A stretch of DNA of 45,528 nt, taken from contig JAGVKG010000009.1 in the NCBI GenBank assembly GCA_020050685.1, positions 1-45,528 on the forward strand, written 5' to 3'. Of the stretch, positions 17,763 to 27,163 are shown piece after piece. The notes beneath the pieces are model-generated. The model worked only from the letters and a program-made list of their open reading frames with translations. It made no database searches and had not been told where the DNA came from. The stretch's first letter is position 1. Each line of letters begins with the position of its first letter. The stretch comes from Candidatus Obscuribacterales bacterium. GTDB taxonomy: Bacteria > Cyanobacteriota > Vampirovibrionia > Obscuribacterales > Obscuribacteraceae. Made by a program: the position numbers and the translations under genes.

Positions 17763-18899
17763 TTAGGACAATGCGCGCTCCAGATCGGAAATTAGATCCT
17801 TGCTGTCTTCAATTCCCACGGACAAGCGCACAAGCCCATCGACTATACCGCGCTTAAGGCGGTCTTCCTTTGGAATTGAAGCATGTGTCATGCTTGCCGG
17901 ATGCGAAATCAGAGATTCGACGCCGCCCAAACTTTCTGCCAAAGCAAACAGTTTGGTTCGCTCCAAAAGCTTTTTCACATTAGGCAATCCGCCTTTAACG
18001 ACGCAAGACACCATGCCACCATATCCATGCATTTGCTTTTTGGCCAGATCGTGTTGCGGGTGGCTCGACAAGCCTGGATAGATAACCTCTTCAATTGCAG
18101 ATTGCGTCCCCAAAAACTTAGCCACTGCCGTCGCATTCTTTTCATGCTCACGCATGCGCAGCGCCAACGTTTTGATCCCGCGCAAAACCAACCACGAGTC
18201 AAAGGCACCGGGCACTCCTCCAATAGCATTTTGGTGGAACTTCATTGTCTGATACAAATCATTTCTCGATGTGAGAATTGCACCACCGACAACGTCGCTG
18301 TGTCCGCCTAAGTATTTTGTCGTGCTATGCACCACAACATCAACACCCAGTTCAAGCGGGCGTTGGAAGTACGGGCTGGCAAACGTATTATCGACAACGG
18401 AAATCAAATCTTGGCGATGCGCCAAAAGTGAAAGCGCCGAGATATCCGCTAATCTCAAAAGTGGATTGGTCGGTGTTTCCAACCAGAGCATTTTCGTGTT
18501 TTTCTTGATCGCGCCGGCAACTTGTTCAAAATCGCGCGCATCAACAAAGCTAAAAGTTATGCCATAGCGCGTCAGCACATTATTGAACAAACGATAAGTG
18601 CCACCATAGACATCTTCTCCCACAACCACGTGGTCGCCGGATTGCAAAAGATTCATCACGCAAGAAATCGCCGCCATACCGGAGGCAAACGCCAAACCAT
18701 ACTTAGCTGTTTCCAAAGAAGCAAGACAAGTCTCCAATGCCGTGCGCGTCGGATTATGCGTCCGCGAATACTCATAGCCCTTATGTTTACCCAGCTCTTC
18801 CTGCAAATAAGTAGACGTTTGATAAATGGGCGTGATTACAGCGCCGGTTGTCGGATCTGCTGCTTGCCCAACATGAATTGCCTTTGTCGAAAAGTTCAA
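17763..18899 (-). CDS. Cystathionine gamma-lyase / gamma-synthase family PLP enzyme
   Basis: A 378-residue member of the Cys/Met metabolism PLP family. The opening NFSTKAIHVGQ, YEYSRTHNPTR, the PLP-phosphate stretch ASGMAAISC, VVDNTFASPYFQRP and HSTTKYLGGHSDV (Schiff-base Lys195) are all present, and length is normal. Residues do not let me decide firmly between gamma-lyase and gamma-synthase; coupling to cystathionine beta-synthase favours gamma-lyase, giving cysteine, 2-oxobutyrate and ammonia. The start is TTG at 18899, because it overlaps the upstream stop as TTGA, has GGTGGGGGC before it, and gives the family N-terminus. The longer frame to 18956 would run into cbs. It is followed by metH after 82 bp. 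Confidence 0.92.
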   Translation of the reverse strand: MNFSTKAIHVGQAADPTTGAVITPIYQTSTYLQEELGKHKGYEYSRTHNPTRTALETCLASLETAKYGLAFASGMAAISCVMNLLQSGDHVVVGEDVYGGTYRLFNNVLTRYGITFSFVDARDFEQVAGAIKKNTKMLWLETPTNPLLRLADISALSLLAHRQDLISVVDNTFASPYFQRPLELGVDVVVHSTTKYLGGHSDVVGGAILTSRNDLYQTMKFHQNAIGGVPGAFDSWLVLRGIKTLALRMREHEKNATAVAKFLGTQSAIEEVIYPGLSSHPQHDLAKKQMHGYGGMVSCVVKGGLPNVKKLLERTKLFALAESLGGVESLISHPASMTHASIPKEDRLKRGIVDGLVRLSVGIEDSKDLISDLERALS

Positions 18900-20302
18900 C
18901 TCTTTGCCCCCACCTTTTTCTGAGACCCGCCACCACTTGCCAATTTTTCGCGCCAATACGTCAGGATGTCGAACTTGGTTAGAACACCAATTGCCTTGTT
19001 GTTCTTGGTGATCACCACCATGGCTGAACCAAGTTTGAATGCTTTGTACGGCTGATCGATTTCCACACCCACATCAAACTGCGGATATGGCCTACCCATC
19101 ACCGAGCTGACTTGAATCTCGGCAAGGTTCTTGCGATCGTAAACCACTTGCATACAAATGATGTCGGAAATTGAGCCAACCGGCTGACCGTCTGCCGCAA
19201 CCACCGGCAACTGATCGATTTGATATTCTTCCATCATATCGATAGCGCGCTGAACAGAATCATCAGGACGCACGACAATCATTTCCGGAACCCGGCTGGC
19301 TGATTGTTTGCGATCTAACAAATCGCTGACAAAATAAGTTTGTCCGGCAACCGGTACAAAACCATTGTCTGCCATCCAATCATCCGAGAACATTTTGCTC
19401 AGATAACCTCTGCCACCATCCGGCATGATCACGACAATCACGTCGTCTTTGCTCATGCTTTCCGCCACACGCATAGCCGCGCACATAGCCGTGCCCGATG
19501 AGCCGCCCACTAAAAGTCCTTCTTCGCGCGCCAAACGCCTGCCCATCATGAACGAGTCCTTGTCGGAAATGCGAATGATCTCATCAATCAATTTGAGATT
19601 CACGTTGCGCGGAATGAAATCCTCGCCAATCCCTTCTACTTTATAAGGCTGCGCCATATCGCCCGAATAAATCGAACCTTCCGGATCAACACCAATAACT
19701 TTGATGTTCGGATTCTTTTCCTTCAAATAACGACCGATACCAGATATGGTGCCACCAGTTCCCATGCCTGCCACCAAGCACGTGACTTTGCCTTCCGTCG
19801 CATCCCAAATTTCCGGACCGGTTGTAAGCGTGTGCGAAATCGGATTATTAGGATTAGCAAATTGATTCGGCTGGAACGCGCCAGGAATTTCCATGGTCAA
19901 CTTATTGGCAACCGAATAATAACTCTCAGGCGAGCTTGCCGAAACGGACGTCGGCACAATCACCACTTCCGCCCCATAAGCTTTAAGCAAATTGATTTTT
20001 TCCGGCGCCACTTTGTCCGGGCAGACCAAAATGCAACGATAACCTTTGACGGCAGCAATTTGCGCGAGGCCTGTGCCGGTATTTCCCGACGTCGGCTCGA
20101 CAATTGTGCCGCCCGGCTTCAAAAGCCCCTGCTTCTCCGCCTCCTCAATCATCAGCAAAGCTGGCCGATCCTTAATCGAACCACCAGGGTTGAACGCCTC
20201 TATCTTGGCTAAAATAAGCGGTTTAAGGTGAGCAGTAACCTTGTTCAATTTGACAAGTGGCGTTGAGCCAACTGCTTCCAGGATGGTGTTGTAATACCGC
20301 AT
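18896..20302 (-). CDS. cbs: Cystathionine beta-synthase with C-terminal CBS domain pair
   Basis: A 468-residue fold-type II PLP enzyme that condenses serine and homocysteine to cystathionine. NPGGSIKDRPA holds the PLP lysine K44; PTSGNTGTGLA and GTGGTISGIGRYLK bind the substrate and PLP phosphate. GGSSGTAMCAA and VVIMPDGGRGYLSKMFSDDW are typical of CBS/O-acetylserine sulfhydrylase relatives. Residues about 335-455 form two CBS modules (RPDDSVQRAIDMMEEYQIDQLPVV; KLGSAMVVITKNNKAIGVLTK), as in the regulated eukaryote-like CBS, suggesting ligand control. No heme-binding N-terminus is present. The ATG at 20302 has GGAGG nine bases before it. It is the first gene of the reverse transsulfuration unit. 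Confidence 0.92.
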   Translation of the reverse strand: MRYYNTILEAVGSTPLVKLNKVTAHLKPLILAKIEAFNPGGSIKDRPALLMIEEAEKQGLLKPGGTIVEPTSGNTGTGLAQIAAVKGYRCILVCPDKVAPEKINLLKAYGAEVVIVPTSVSASSPESYYSVANKLTMEIPGAFQPNQFANPNNPISHTLTTGPEIWDATEGKVTCLVAGMGTGGTISGIGRYLKEKNPNIKVIGVDPEGSIYSGDMAQPYKVEGIGEDFIPRNVNLKLIDEIIRISDKDSFMMGRRLAREEGLLVGGSSGTAMCAAMRVAESMSKDDVIVVIMPDGGRGYLSKMFSDDWMADNGFVPVAGQTYFVSDLLDRKQSASRVPEMIVVRPDDSVQRAIDMMEEYQIDQLPVVAADGQPVGSISDIICMQVVYDRKNLAEIQVSSVMGRPYPQFDVGVEIDQPYKAFKLGSAMVVITKNNKAIGVLTKFDILTYWREKLASGGGSQKKVGAKS

Positions 20303-20339
20303 CCTCTGAAAGCCTCCCGTACAATGTATAAGTGTTTCA

Positions 20340-20345
20340 ATTATA
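20340..20345 (-). promoter_or_regulatory. Candidate -10 box of the cbs-cgl-metH operon
   Basis: On the minus strand an exact TATAAT lies here, preceded by a poor -35 (GAATTG or TTGCCC, depending on spacing). Transcription from it would give a leader of roughly 30 nt before the cbs start, too short for a SAM or cobalamin riboswitch. The region 20303-20471 is the divergent promoter region shared with the mutase gene. Confidence 0.4.
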
Positions 20346-20471
20346 CGGCTACTTGATGGGGCAATTCGCCTGAGACGCGCTTAACACCAACTTAATTAGG
20401 AATCACGAAAATTCGCCCAAGCCGATTAGGCAATCTGACCAAACCATCAAGTGGATGTGAAAATTAACCAA

Positions 20472-22142
20472 ATGGCGCACAAAAATGATAATGCACCCGA
20501 CAAAGCCACGCAGAAAATAAAAAATGCGGCGGCTGGGAAATCAACACCCGATTTGTCCCCCGATTTATCAAAGGATACGGGCACAACGGGCGCGCGCCAT
20601 TTTTGGACAGCCGAAGACCTTGGCAGCTTCGATGCATCGCGAGAACTTGGCAAGCCCGGTGTGTTTCCTTTCACTCGCGGGATTTATGCCGACATGTATC
20701 GCTCGCGTCTTTGGACGATGCGGCAGTACGCCGGCTTCGGCACGGCAGACGAAACTAATAAGCGCTTTCGCTACCTCTTGACTCGCGGACAGACCGGACT
20801 TTCCGTCGCCTTCGATTTGCCGACGCAAATGGGTTTGGATTCAGACGATCCAATGGCCGCGGGCGAGGTCGGCCGCACCGGTGTTGCCATCGACAGTCTT
20901 GCCGACATGGAACGTCTATTCGATCAAATTGATTTGTCGAAAGTTTCCACATCGATGACCATCAATGCCACTGCGGCAATTTTGCTCTCTATGTATCGCG
21001 CCGTTGGTGCCAAACAAGGCGTGGCGGAAAATATGCTTGCCGGCACTATTCAGAATGACATTCTCAAAGAATACGAAGCGCGCAACACTTACATTTTTCC
21101 GCCGCATGCTTCCATGCGCATCATCACAAATATTTTTGAATACTGTGCTACTCACATGCCGCGCTTCAACACGATTTCCATTTCCGGTTATCACATAAGA
21201 GAAGCCGGCGCCACTGCTACGCAAGAATTGGCATTCACATTTGCCAATGCAATTGAGTATGTTAAGGCAGCATTGGAGCATGGCTTGGATATTGATCAGT
21301 TTGCACCACAGATTTCCTTTTTCTTCGTGGCTCAAATGAACTTTTTTGAGGAAGTCTCAAAGTTCAGAGCCGCGCGCAGGCTTTGGGCAAAGATCATGAA
21401 AGAGCGTTTTGGGGCAAAAAACCCCAAGTCGATGATGTTGCGTTTCCATGTGCAGACTGCCGGCTCTTCGCTGACACAACAACAGCCGGACAACAACATC
21501 ATTCGCACAACGCTGGAAGCATTGGCGGCGGCGCTTGGTGGCACGCAGTCCTTGCATACGAATTCAAAAGACGAAGCCTTGTCCTTGCCCTCGGAAGCAT
21601 CAGCACTGACTGCCTTGCGCACCCAACAAATCATTGCTTTTGAAACTGGTATCAATAATGTTGTCGATCCCTTAGCAGGATCCTGGTTTGTTGAGGATCT
21701 GACAAACAAAATTGAAAGCCAGACAGAGGCATATCTGAAGAAAATAGACGAGCTGGGCGGTGCCATTGCCGCAGTTGAGTCCGGCTACATTCAAAAAGAA
21801 ATTCAGGATGCTGCCTACGAATATCATCAGGCAGTTGAAGCGAAAGAACGTGTCGTGGTTGGCGTGAATAAATTTATTGACGTGCAAAGCGATCCGATTC
21901 CGATTCTCAAAATCAATCCTAAAATTGAAGCTGAGCAGAAAGAACGCGTCGCACAATTGCGCAAGAAACGCGACAACGCGAAAGTGGATGAAACGCTGAG
22001 GCTTTTGAAACAGGCGGCAGGCTCGGAAGAAAATCTCATGCCGATTATCAATCAGGCTGTGGACCAATATGCCACGGTTGGCGAAATTTCCAACGCTTTG
22101 CGCGAATCATTTGGCAAGTACAAACCACCGGCAACACTGTAG
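20472..22142 (+). CDS. Methylmalonyl-CoA mutase, large (catalytic) subunit
   Basis: A 556-residue catalytic subunit that interconverts methylmalonyl-CoA and succinyl-CoA with adenosylcobalamin. [18 protein letters not shown] (Tyr86), [97 protein letters not shown] and VDPLAGSW follow the family closely. The separate B12-binding domain is not fused at the C-terminus and its gene is not in the window, so this is the split-subunit form. The Tyr and the SMRI Arg favour methylmalonyl- over isobutyryl-CoA mutase. The ATG at 20472 is used; GTG at 20451 is possible. Neither has a clear ribosome binding site. The first 40 residues are a low-complexity charged extension. A glycosyltransferase starts 10 bp downstream. 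Confidence 0.92.
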   Translation: MAHKNDNAPDKATQKIKNAAAGKSTPDLSPDLSKDTGTTGARHFWTAEDLGSFDASRELGKPGVFPFTRGIYADMYRSRLWTMRQYAGFGTADETNKRFRYLLTRGQTGLSVAFDLPTQMGLDSDDPMAAGEVGRTGVAIDSLADMERLFDQIDLSKVSTSMTINATAAILLSMYRAVGAKQGVAENMLAGTIQNDILKEYEARNTYIFPPHASMRIITNIFEYCATHMPRFNTISISGYHIREAGATATQELAFTFANAIEYVKAALEHGLDIDQFAPQISFFFVAQMNFFEEVSKFRAARRLWAKIMKERFGAKNPKSMMLRFHVQTAGSSLTQQQPDNNIIRTTLEALAAALGGTQSLHTNSKDEALSLPSEASALTALRTQQIIAFETGINNVVDPLAGSWFVEDLTNKIESQTEAYLKKIDELGGAIAAVESGYIQKEIQDAAYEYHQAVEAKERVVVGVNKFIDVQSDPIPILKINPKIEAEQKERVAQLRKKRDNAKVDETLRLLKQAAGSEENLMPIINQAVDQYATVGEISNALRESFGKYKPPATL

Positions 22143-22152
22143 AGGCAATTGA

Positions 22153-23106
22153 ATGTCCGAGCCAAAAGTATCAATAGTGATTGTGAACTGGAAAACGCCA
22201 AAATTGTTGGCGGCTTGTTTAGATTCACTCATAAAAGATCCAGACCACAATCAATTTGAATTGTGGGTAGTCGACAATGCCTCCGGCGACGAATCGCTTG
22301 AGATGCTTTCCTCGCAATATCCATCTGTAAATGTAATTGCCAATTCGGAAAACGTTGGTTTTTCCAAAGCTTGCAATCAAGCTGTGCCGCAAACCCAAGG
22401 CGAATACGTTTTACTGCTCAATCCTGACACGATTATTTATGATAATGCCGTCAGCAAGTTAGCTGCATTTATGGATGCGCATCCCGATTGTGGTGCTGCC
22501 GGACCGAGAGTCCTCAATCCGGATGGCACATTGCAATTAGCTTGCCGCCGTTCTTTCCCCAACCCGGCTGCCGCCTTTTTCCGCCTTACTTATTTGAGCA
22601 GACTTTTCCCCAATCACGAATTATTCGCCAAATACAATTTGACTTACACAGATCCGAACTCGGTCACCGAAGTTGATGCACTTTCCGGCTCCTGCATGAT
22701 GGTGCGAAATTCTGTGATCAAGAAGATTGGCTTGTTGGACGAAGACATCTTTATGTTTGGCGAAGACATCGACTGGTGCTGGCGCGTGAAGCAAGCTGGT
22801 TGGAAAGTTTTTTACGTGCCGGAGGCCATTGTCTACCATTACCATGGTGCGTCCAGCCGTTTGCGTCCTGTCGGCGCCACCATTAATTTGCATCGCGGCA
22901 TGCATGTGTTTTACCAAAAACATCTGGCACCAAAATATTGGGCACCGTTTAATTGGCTTGTCTATTCCGGAATTTGGCTGAGAGCTTGTCTATTTATCGT
23001 GCTCGGTTCAGTCAAAAAACTTGTGTCAACAAATCACGTACCGCAGCAAGTGATGACAGAAACGCCGCTGCCTGAAGTGTCGTCGAATAGAGGTTCCGCA
23101 AAATAG
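22153..23106 (+). CDS. Family 2 glycosyltransferase (rhamnosyltransferase-like)
   Basis: A 317-residue GT2 protein with a GT-A fold. VSIVIVNWKTPKLLAACLDSL opens the nucleotide-binding half, VVDNASGD and NVGFSKACNQA follow, LLLNPDT carries the DxD-like metal site, and DEDIFMFGEDIDWCWR (about residues 195-210) holds the acidic catalytic base region. This layout resembles WbbL-type rhamnosyltransferases acting in O-antigen or exopolysaccharide synthesis. A hydrophobic segment near 262-280 (FNWLVYSGIWLRACLFIVLGS) suggests membrane attachment. AGAGG stands eight bases before the ATG. It follows the mutase gene by 10 bp and precedes an epimerase, forming a plus-strand glycan cluster. Confidence 0.9.
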   Translation: MSEPKVSIVIVNWKTPKLLAACLDSLIKDPDHNQFELWVVDNASGDESLEMLSSQYPSVNVIANSENVGFSKACNQAVPQTQGEYVLLLNPDTIIYDNAVSKLAAFMDAHPDCGAAGPRVLNPDGTLQLACRRSFPNPAAAFFRLTYLSRLFPNHELFAKYNLTYTDPNSVTEVDALSGSCMMVRNSVIKKIGLLDEDIFMFGEDIDWCWRVKQAGWKVFYVPEAIVYHYHGASSRLRPVGATINLHRGMHVFYQKHLAPKYWAPFNWLVYSGIWLRACLFIVLGSVKKLVSTNHVPQQVMTETPLPEVSSNRGSAK

Positions 23107-23167
23107 CCAAGCAAATTACAGATAGCAGGGTAAACGGTTAGGAAGACTTGAGAATACTTGAGAACAA

Positions 23168-24181
23168 ATGAATAGCAGCGCAAGCACAAACGACAAAATT
23201 TTGATCACGGGGGCAACCGGGCTAATTGGACGGGCGCTTGTCGAGCGTTTTATGAAGCAAGGCAAGAAGCTCAAGCTGCAAGTTCGCGATCGCCAAGCTT
23301 TGCGCTCTGCATTTGGTACCGCGCTTAATCCGGCAATGGTGGAAATATGCCAGGTTGATTTCACCCAGGCATCAACCAACGATTTCAACATGCTTACCTC
23401 TGGTGTTGGACAAATCATTCACGCAGCCGGACTGGTGCATCAACCCAGTGCTCAATATTCAGCCTATGACTTGCTCAATGTGCGCACAACAGAACAATTG
23501 ATCGACTATGCATCACGTGCCGGCACAGAAACATTTTTGTTTCTCAGCTCAAGTTCAGTCTATGGCGATGGGCCATTTGAAAATGTTATCGAGGACACAC
23601 CGCTCAAGCCCATTACTCCTTATGGTGTTTCAAAAGTCCAATGCGAAAAGCAACTGAAGTCATCACAAAAGTTGCCAAAGATAGTGGTGCTTCGTCCATC
23701 TATGGTTTACGGCGAAGGCGACCGAGGCAATCTGCTGAGCTTAATTCGTCAAATTAAGAAAGGCCGATATTTCCACATCGGATCACACAAGGCGTATAAG
23801 AGTTTGATTTACGCCAAGGATCTCGCACTGGCAATTGAACTTTGCTTGAACAAGGCGCAAGCCGGCTATCACGTTTACAACGTGGCCAATCCGAACGTGC
23901 TTTCAGTCAGAGAGTTGGCAGAAAAAATTTCCCGCGCCTTAGGACAAAATTCCAAACTAGCGACTTTCCCAGAAAAATTGGTGCGTTTGGGCGCAAAGAC
24001 AGCACAAACATTTCTGCACGACAAGGCGCCGGTTAAATTGTCGCAAATTGAAAAGCTCACGACTACCACCACTTGCTCTGTACAAAAGCTCGTTGCCGAT
24101 ACAGGCTTTAGTCCTGCATTCTCGGTAGACGACTCTTTGGCGCGAGAAATTAAATGGGCAGAGGCATCCCGGTTAATTTAG
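23168..24181 (+). CDS. NAD-dependent epimerase/dehydratase (extended SDR)
   Basis: A 337-residue extended short-chain dehydrogenase. ILITGATGLIGRALV (GATGLIG at about 15-21) is the NAD(P) site; FLSSSSVYGDG supplies the catalytic Ser/Thr; YGVSKVQCEK gives Tyr152 and Lys156. RPSMVYGEGDRGN and YHVYNVANPNVLSVRELAEKI fit sugar-nucleotide epimerases or dehydratases acting on UDP- or dTDP-sugars. The substrate cannot be told. Sixty-one bp separate it from the glycosyltransferase upstream and 51 bp from the large membrane protein downstream, so the three probably share a transcript. The ribosome binding site before the ATG at 23168 is weak. Confidence 0.88.
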   Translation: MNSSASTNDKILITGATGLIGRALVERFMKQGKKLKLQVRDRQALRSAFGTALNPAMVEICQVDFTQASTNDFNMLTSGVGQIIHAAGLVHQPSAQYSAYDLLNVRTTEQLIDYASRAGTETFLFLSSSSVYGDGPFENVIEDTPLKPITPYGVSKVQCEKQLKSSQKLPKIVVLRPSMVYGEGDRGNLLSLIRQIKKGRYFHIGSHKAYKSLIYAKDLALAIELCLNKAQAGYHVYNVANPNVLSVRELAEKISRALGQNSKLATFPEKLVRLGAKTAQTFLHDKAPVKLSQIEKLTTTTTCSVQKLVADTGFSPAFSVDDSLAREIKWAEASRLI

Positions 24182-24232
24182 AGATACAATTTTATATCGC
24201 AAGATTAGATATGTTAGGTACGCGAGGTCGCA

Positions 24233-27025
24233 ATGACGAAGACACAAGACAAAAACGAAAGCCAAGTGCAGGAGAAGAGCGGGTTGCCAAAACTCGATCC
24301 GAAACTTAGCACTTGGATAATGTCCGGTGTTTGTTTTGTGATCGCCTTCGTTGCCAGTCTTGCCCAGAACTTATCGCGTGGCAGCCGGGAATTGGTTTTC
24401 GTATTTGACTCCGGGCATTATCTCGGTTCCTGCACAAAGATATGCACCTTTTGGCAAGCATTGCTTCATCAAGGATTCTCCGCCAGCGTCAAAGATCAGC
24501 TAACCGGAATGACCGACAGTCTTTTATTAGATGGACCAGTGCTGCCCATGCTTTGTTCTTCTTTCTTTTTAATAGCCAATCGCATTCCTAGTTATTTAGA
24601 TTCGCAGATTGTTGTAATTGAGCAAGGACTGATTCAAGCCCTTTCTGCCTTCCTTATGTTCTTTCTTGCGCGTCGTTTTACAAACTCTAATCGCTGGGCA
24701 ATTGTTGCCAGTCTGCTTTGGGCTCTTTATCCGGCGGCGCTTATTGGTGCCGGACGTCTGCTTCCAGAAACAACCACTGCACTGCTTTTGGTATCGCTTG
24801 TTTTGACGCTAGCCATAGTTGTTGCCGACTCAGTCACTAGCAAATTAAGATCAAATCTTTTGACCGTACTGGGCGGATGGCTGAGTGCGTTACTTCTATT
24901 AGCCAAACCGGCATTGGGGCCAGCAACATTTATTGTTGATATCATCTTTTTGCTTTCACATAGACCAATCAAGCAAATCATAGTCAGAGCATTGTTGCTC
25001 TTCGTTGGTGGCATCATCGCCATGTCGCCCTGGATGTTATACACCTACGCAGCCACTGGACAGATTATGGTTACCGCTCAACGCGTACCTGTATTCAATA
25101 TAGTCAATGGGCTTGATCAAGAAAGCAATGGTTGGGCAAGTATTCCACCAAGCCGCTTTGTCAATTTATTTACGGAAGGATTGGGCATCGGCAATGTGAC
25201 ACTCAGCATTTTCAAAGCAGAGCCAGAAAAGACAATCACATTGGTCTTGCGCAAAATTCCACGTTTATGGCAAGTGCCCTGGAACGACTTCCGCTCTAAA
25301 GTCGCAGGTATCAGCTGTGGGCCACAAATCTGGTGGCATCAATTATTATGTTTGCTAGGCGTGTTTGGTGCATTAGCATTTTTTGCTAACACCAAATTGT
25401 TTAACTTAAGTGTTGCAAACACGACAGAAGAAAAATCAATTCGCTTTATTGGTTACGCCAGTGCAGTTCTCTTGCTTGGGCATGTGATTTACGCAGGCTT
25501 CCTCGCCTCTGCCAGATATGGCTTTACCGCCTTGCCGTTATTTACACTTTTCGCAGCCTATGCGCTAATGCGTCTTGCCCTGGTTAAATGGCGGGCAAAG
25601 CTAATTACATTGGCAGCATCAGCTGTTATTTTCCTGCTCATTTCACAAGCAGACCTTGTTCCTTACCTTGCACAAGTCTTTGGAGCCAACGCAGATCTGA
25701 AATGGTTTGCTCTGGTTATTCAATTATTGGTTGCCGCTGACTTGCTGCGCGTTTTATATAGCAATTTGAATGTCAGTAATGCCGGCGAAAAATTTCCGAT
25801 TAGTGGCAAGCTAGCATTTGCTCTATTGTTTTTCTCCTACGCAATAGTCCGACTTGCATTTGCCATGGATCAAACTGCAGCTAATGAATGGTCCTCCACA
25901 CTCAAGCCAGGAGAACAAGCAGTTCGACAAATTGCAGCTTCACAGGCCACAGGAAAAAATCCGGAATGGGCACTGGTTGTTTTTGACGGTGATGCAGAAA
26001 GTCGAAATGCAAAGGTCAAGGTAAATGGCCAATACCTCTCCGAGGCACCCAATACTCTCTATGTATTTAACGCTGCTGATGCCGGTCTTTCTCAATTCCA
26101 AGTATTTTCCGCATTGCTCAGAATGTCGGCAGAGAAACTTCGCCAATGGCGCGCCGTGCCAGTGCCAATATCGTTATTGAAGGCAAGCGGCGACAACGAA
26201 ATATCCATTGAAGCCGGTGGCACTGAGCCAATAACCATTTATGGTGGCTACCCATCGGACACAAAGGGTAAATGGTCAATTCCATCCTTCAATTTATTCA
26301 GTCCAACCAAATTGGTGAATTCCACGGATACCCTCGAATGCCGACCAATTTCCATTCAGCCTGTACAAACCACAGGCACGCAAAGCTTTCTGCAGGATAG
26401 CAAGGGAAAACATGCGGATGATTTATCACCTGCGCTCGGAAAACAATTTGGACAGTATCGCATTTTGCTTTTCCTCGGTTATGCGCAAGAGAAGCCAAAT
26501 ACTACCGCCACGACCACGAACGCAAAAGATCCAGTTGCTCCGATAGAAATAAACTTGACGCCAAACCCAGTTGTCCTCGGCACAACACCGCAATTGTTCC
26601 ATTTTGCCGTTCCCACTTCATTGAGCAAACAAGGTCACGTGAAGGTATCACTCAGTGGAACTCTCTCTGCGAAGGAGAAAAACAAAGTCACAATTCAGGG
26701 CACTGTGTCGGAAGGAATGACTACGGTCTTCTTCTTCCCCGGCACACCGCACATGTTTGATCTGGATAGAACATCCAAGACCGGAAGTTCAATTGCCCGC
26801 GAGTCATATCCAGGTTCGTCAGATCCGAAAACATCTGCAGAGCCGGAGCAAGCAGATTTCAATTTGCAGGCTCAGATAGCTTGCGACAAAGCAAATATTT
26901 TCTCCGAGATTCTCGAGTTCTCTTTCGTGTCCCTCAGACCAGGCACCACAATCAAAAACTTGAAGGCGCGCATCACGCCAAGCGATCTCGCCAACTTCAA
27001 CGATCACGATATCACCGTGCATTAA
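24233..27025 (+). CDS. Polytopic membrane glycosyltransferase (GT-C/GT39-like) with long exported C-terminus
   Basis: A 930-residue protein. A cytoplasmic lead of about 27 residues is followed by roughly 12 hydrophobic segments up to about residue 545. The first extracytoplasmic loop contains FVFDSGHYL with Asp59, the position of the catalytic acid in GT-C enzymes such as ArnT and PMT, and EQGLIQALSAFLMFFLARRF and LYPAALIGAGRLLPETTTALL match the dolichyl/undecaprenyl-phosphate sugar transferase pattern. The last 385 residues are hydrophilic, rich in beta strands and Thr/Ser/Pro, and probably lie in the periplasm as one or two sandwich domains; this is longer than in most GT39 proteins. GAGG precedes the ATG. 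It ends the glycan cluster, and repeat copy C starts three bases after the stop. Confidence 0.75.
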   Translation: MTKTQDKNESQVQEKSGLPKLDPKLSTWIMSGVCFVIAFVASLAQNLSRGSRELVFVFDSGHYLGSCTKICTFWQALLHQGFSASVKDQLTGMTDSLLLDGPVLPMLCSSFFLIANRIPSYLDSQIVVIEQGLIQALSAFLMFFLARRFTNSNRWAIVASLLWALYPAALIGAGRLLPETTTALLLVSLVLTLAIVVADSVTSKLRSNLLTVLGGWLSALLLLAKPALGPATFIVDIIFLLSHRPIKQIIVRALLLFVGGIIAMSPWMLYTYAATGQIMVTAQRVPVFNIVNGLDQESNGWASIPPSRFVNLFTEGLGIGNVTLSIFKAEPEKTITLVLRKIPRLWQVPWNDFRSKVAGISCGPQIWWHQLLCLLGVFGALAFFANTKLFNLSVANTTEEKSIRFIGYASAVLLLGHVIYAGFLASARYGFTALPLFTLFAAYALMRLALVKWRAKLITLAASAVIFLLISQADLVPYLAQVFGANADLKWFALVIQLLVAADLLRVLYSNLNVSNAGEKFPISGKLAFALLFFSYAIVRLAFAMDQTAANEWSSTLKPGEQAVRQIAASQATGKNPEWALVVFDGDAESRNAKVKVNGQYLSEAPNTLYVFNAADAGLSQFQVFSALLRMSAEKLRQWRAVPVPISLLKASGDNEISIEAGGTEPITIYGGYPSDTKGKWSIPSFNLFSPTKLVNSTDTLECRPISIQPVQTTGTQSFLQDSKGKHADDLSPALGKQFGQYRILLFLGYAQEKPNTTATTTNAKDPVAPIEINLTPNPVVLGTTPQLFHFAVPTSLSKQGHVKVSLSGTLSAKEKNKVTIQGTVSEGMTTVFFFPGTPHMFDLDRTSKTGSSIARESYPGSSDPKTSAEPEQADFNLQAQIACDKANIFSEILEFSFVSLRPGTTIKNLKARITPSDLANFNDHDITVH

Positions 27026-27027
27026 GC

Positions 27028-27095
27028 GACCGCCAAATTTAATCTGTTTCGTTTGAACTTTTTTCACCCCTTGACCGTCTTTAAGAGTAGGGGGC
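27028..27095 (-). repeat. Dispersed repeat, copy C
   Basis: Starts three bases after the stop of the GT-C-like gene. It shares with copy B CAAATTTAATC (27034-27044), TTTGAAC, the 23-nt block 27061-27083 (22 of 23 bases) and a terminal GGGGG. The middle differs (TGTTTCG in place of CAAAAA). On the minus strand it reads GGGGTGAAAAAAG, where copy B has GAGGTGAAAATGG, so it keeps a ribosome-binding-site-like sequence but no ATG. Confidence 0.75.
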
Positions 27096-27118
27096 AATTG
27101 GCATAACCTCAATTTGGT

Positions 27119-27152
27119 TGTCATACCTTTTTGTGATACACTTATGTCATAC
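27119..27152 (+). promoter_or_regulatory. Direct repeats upstream of brnT, candidate operator
   Basis: TGTCATAC occurs twice, at 27119-27126 and 27145-27152, 26 bp apart, just before the brnT start at 27164. BrnA antitoxins repress their own operon, and repeats in this position are suitable sites. No clear consensus promoter is seen. Confidence 0.4.
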
Positions 27153-27163
27153 AGAGATAAGTC

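Noticed and set aside
26819-27124. Minus-strand frame reading through repeat copy C (KDGQGVKKVQ...)
   Set aside because: It is antisense to the GT-C-like gene; its likeness to the upstream frame of the ST7-like gene is explained by the shared DNA repeat.
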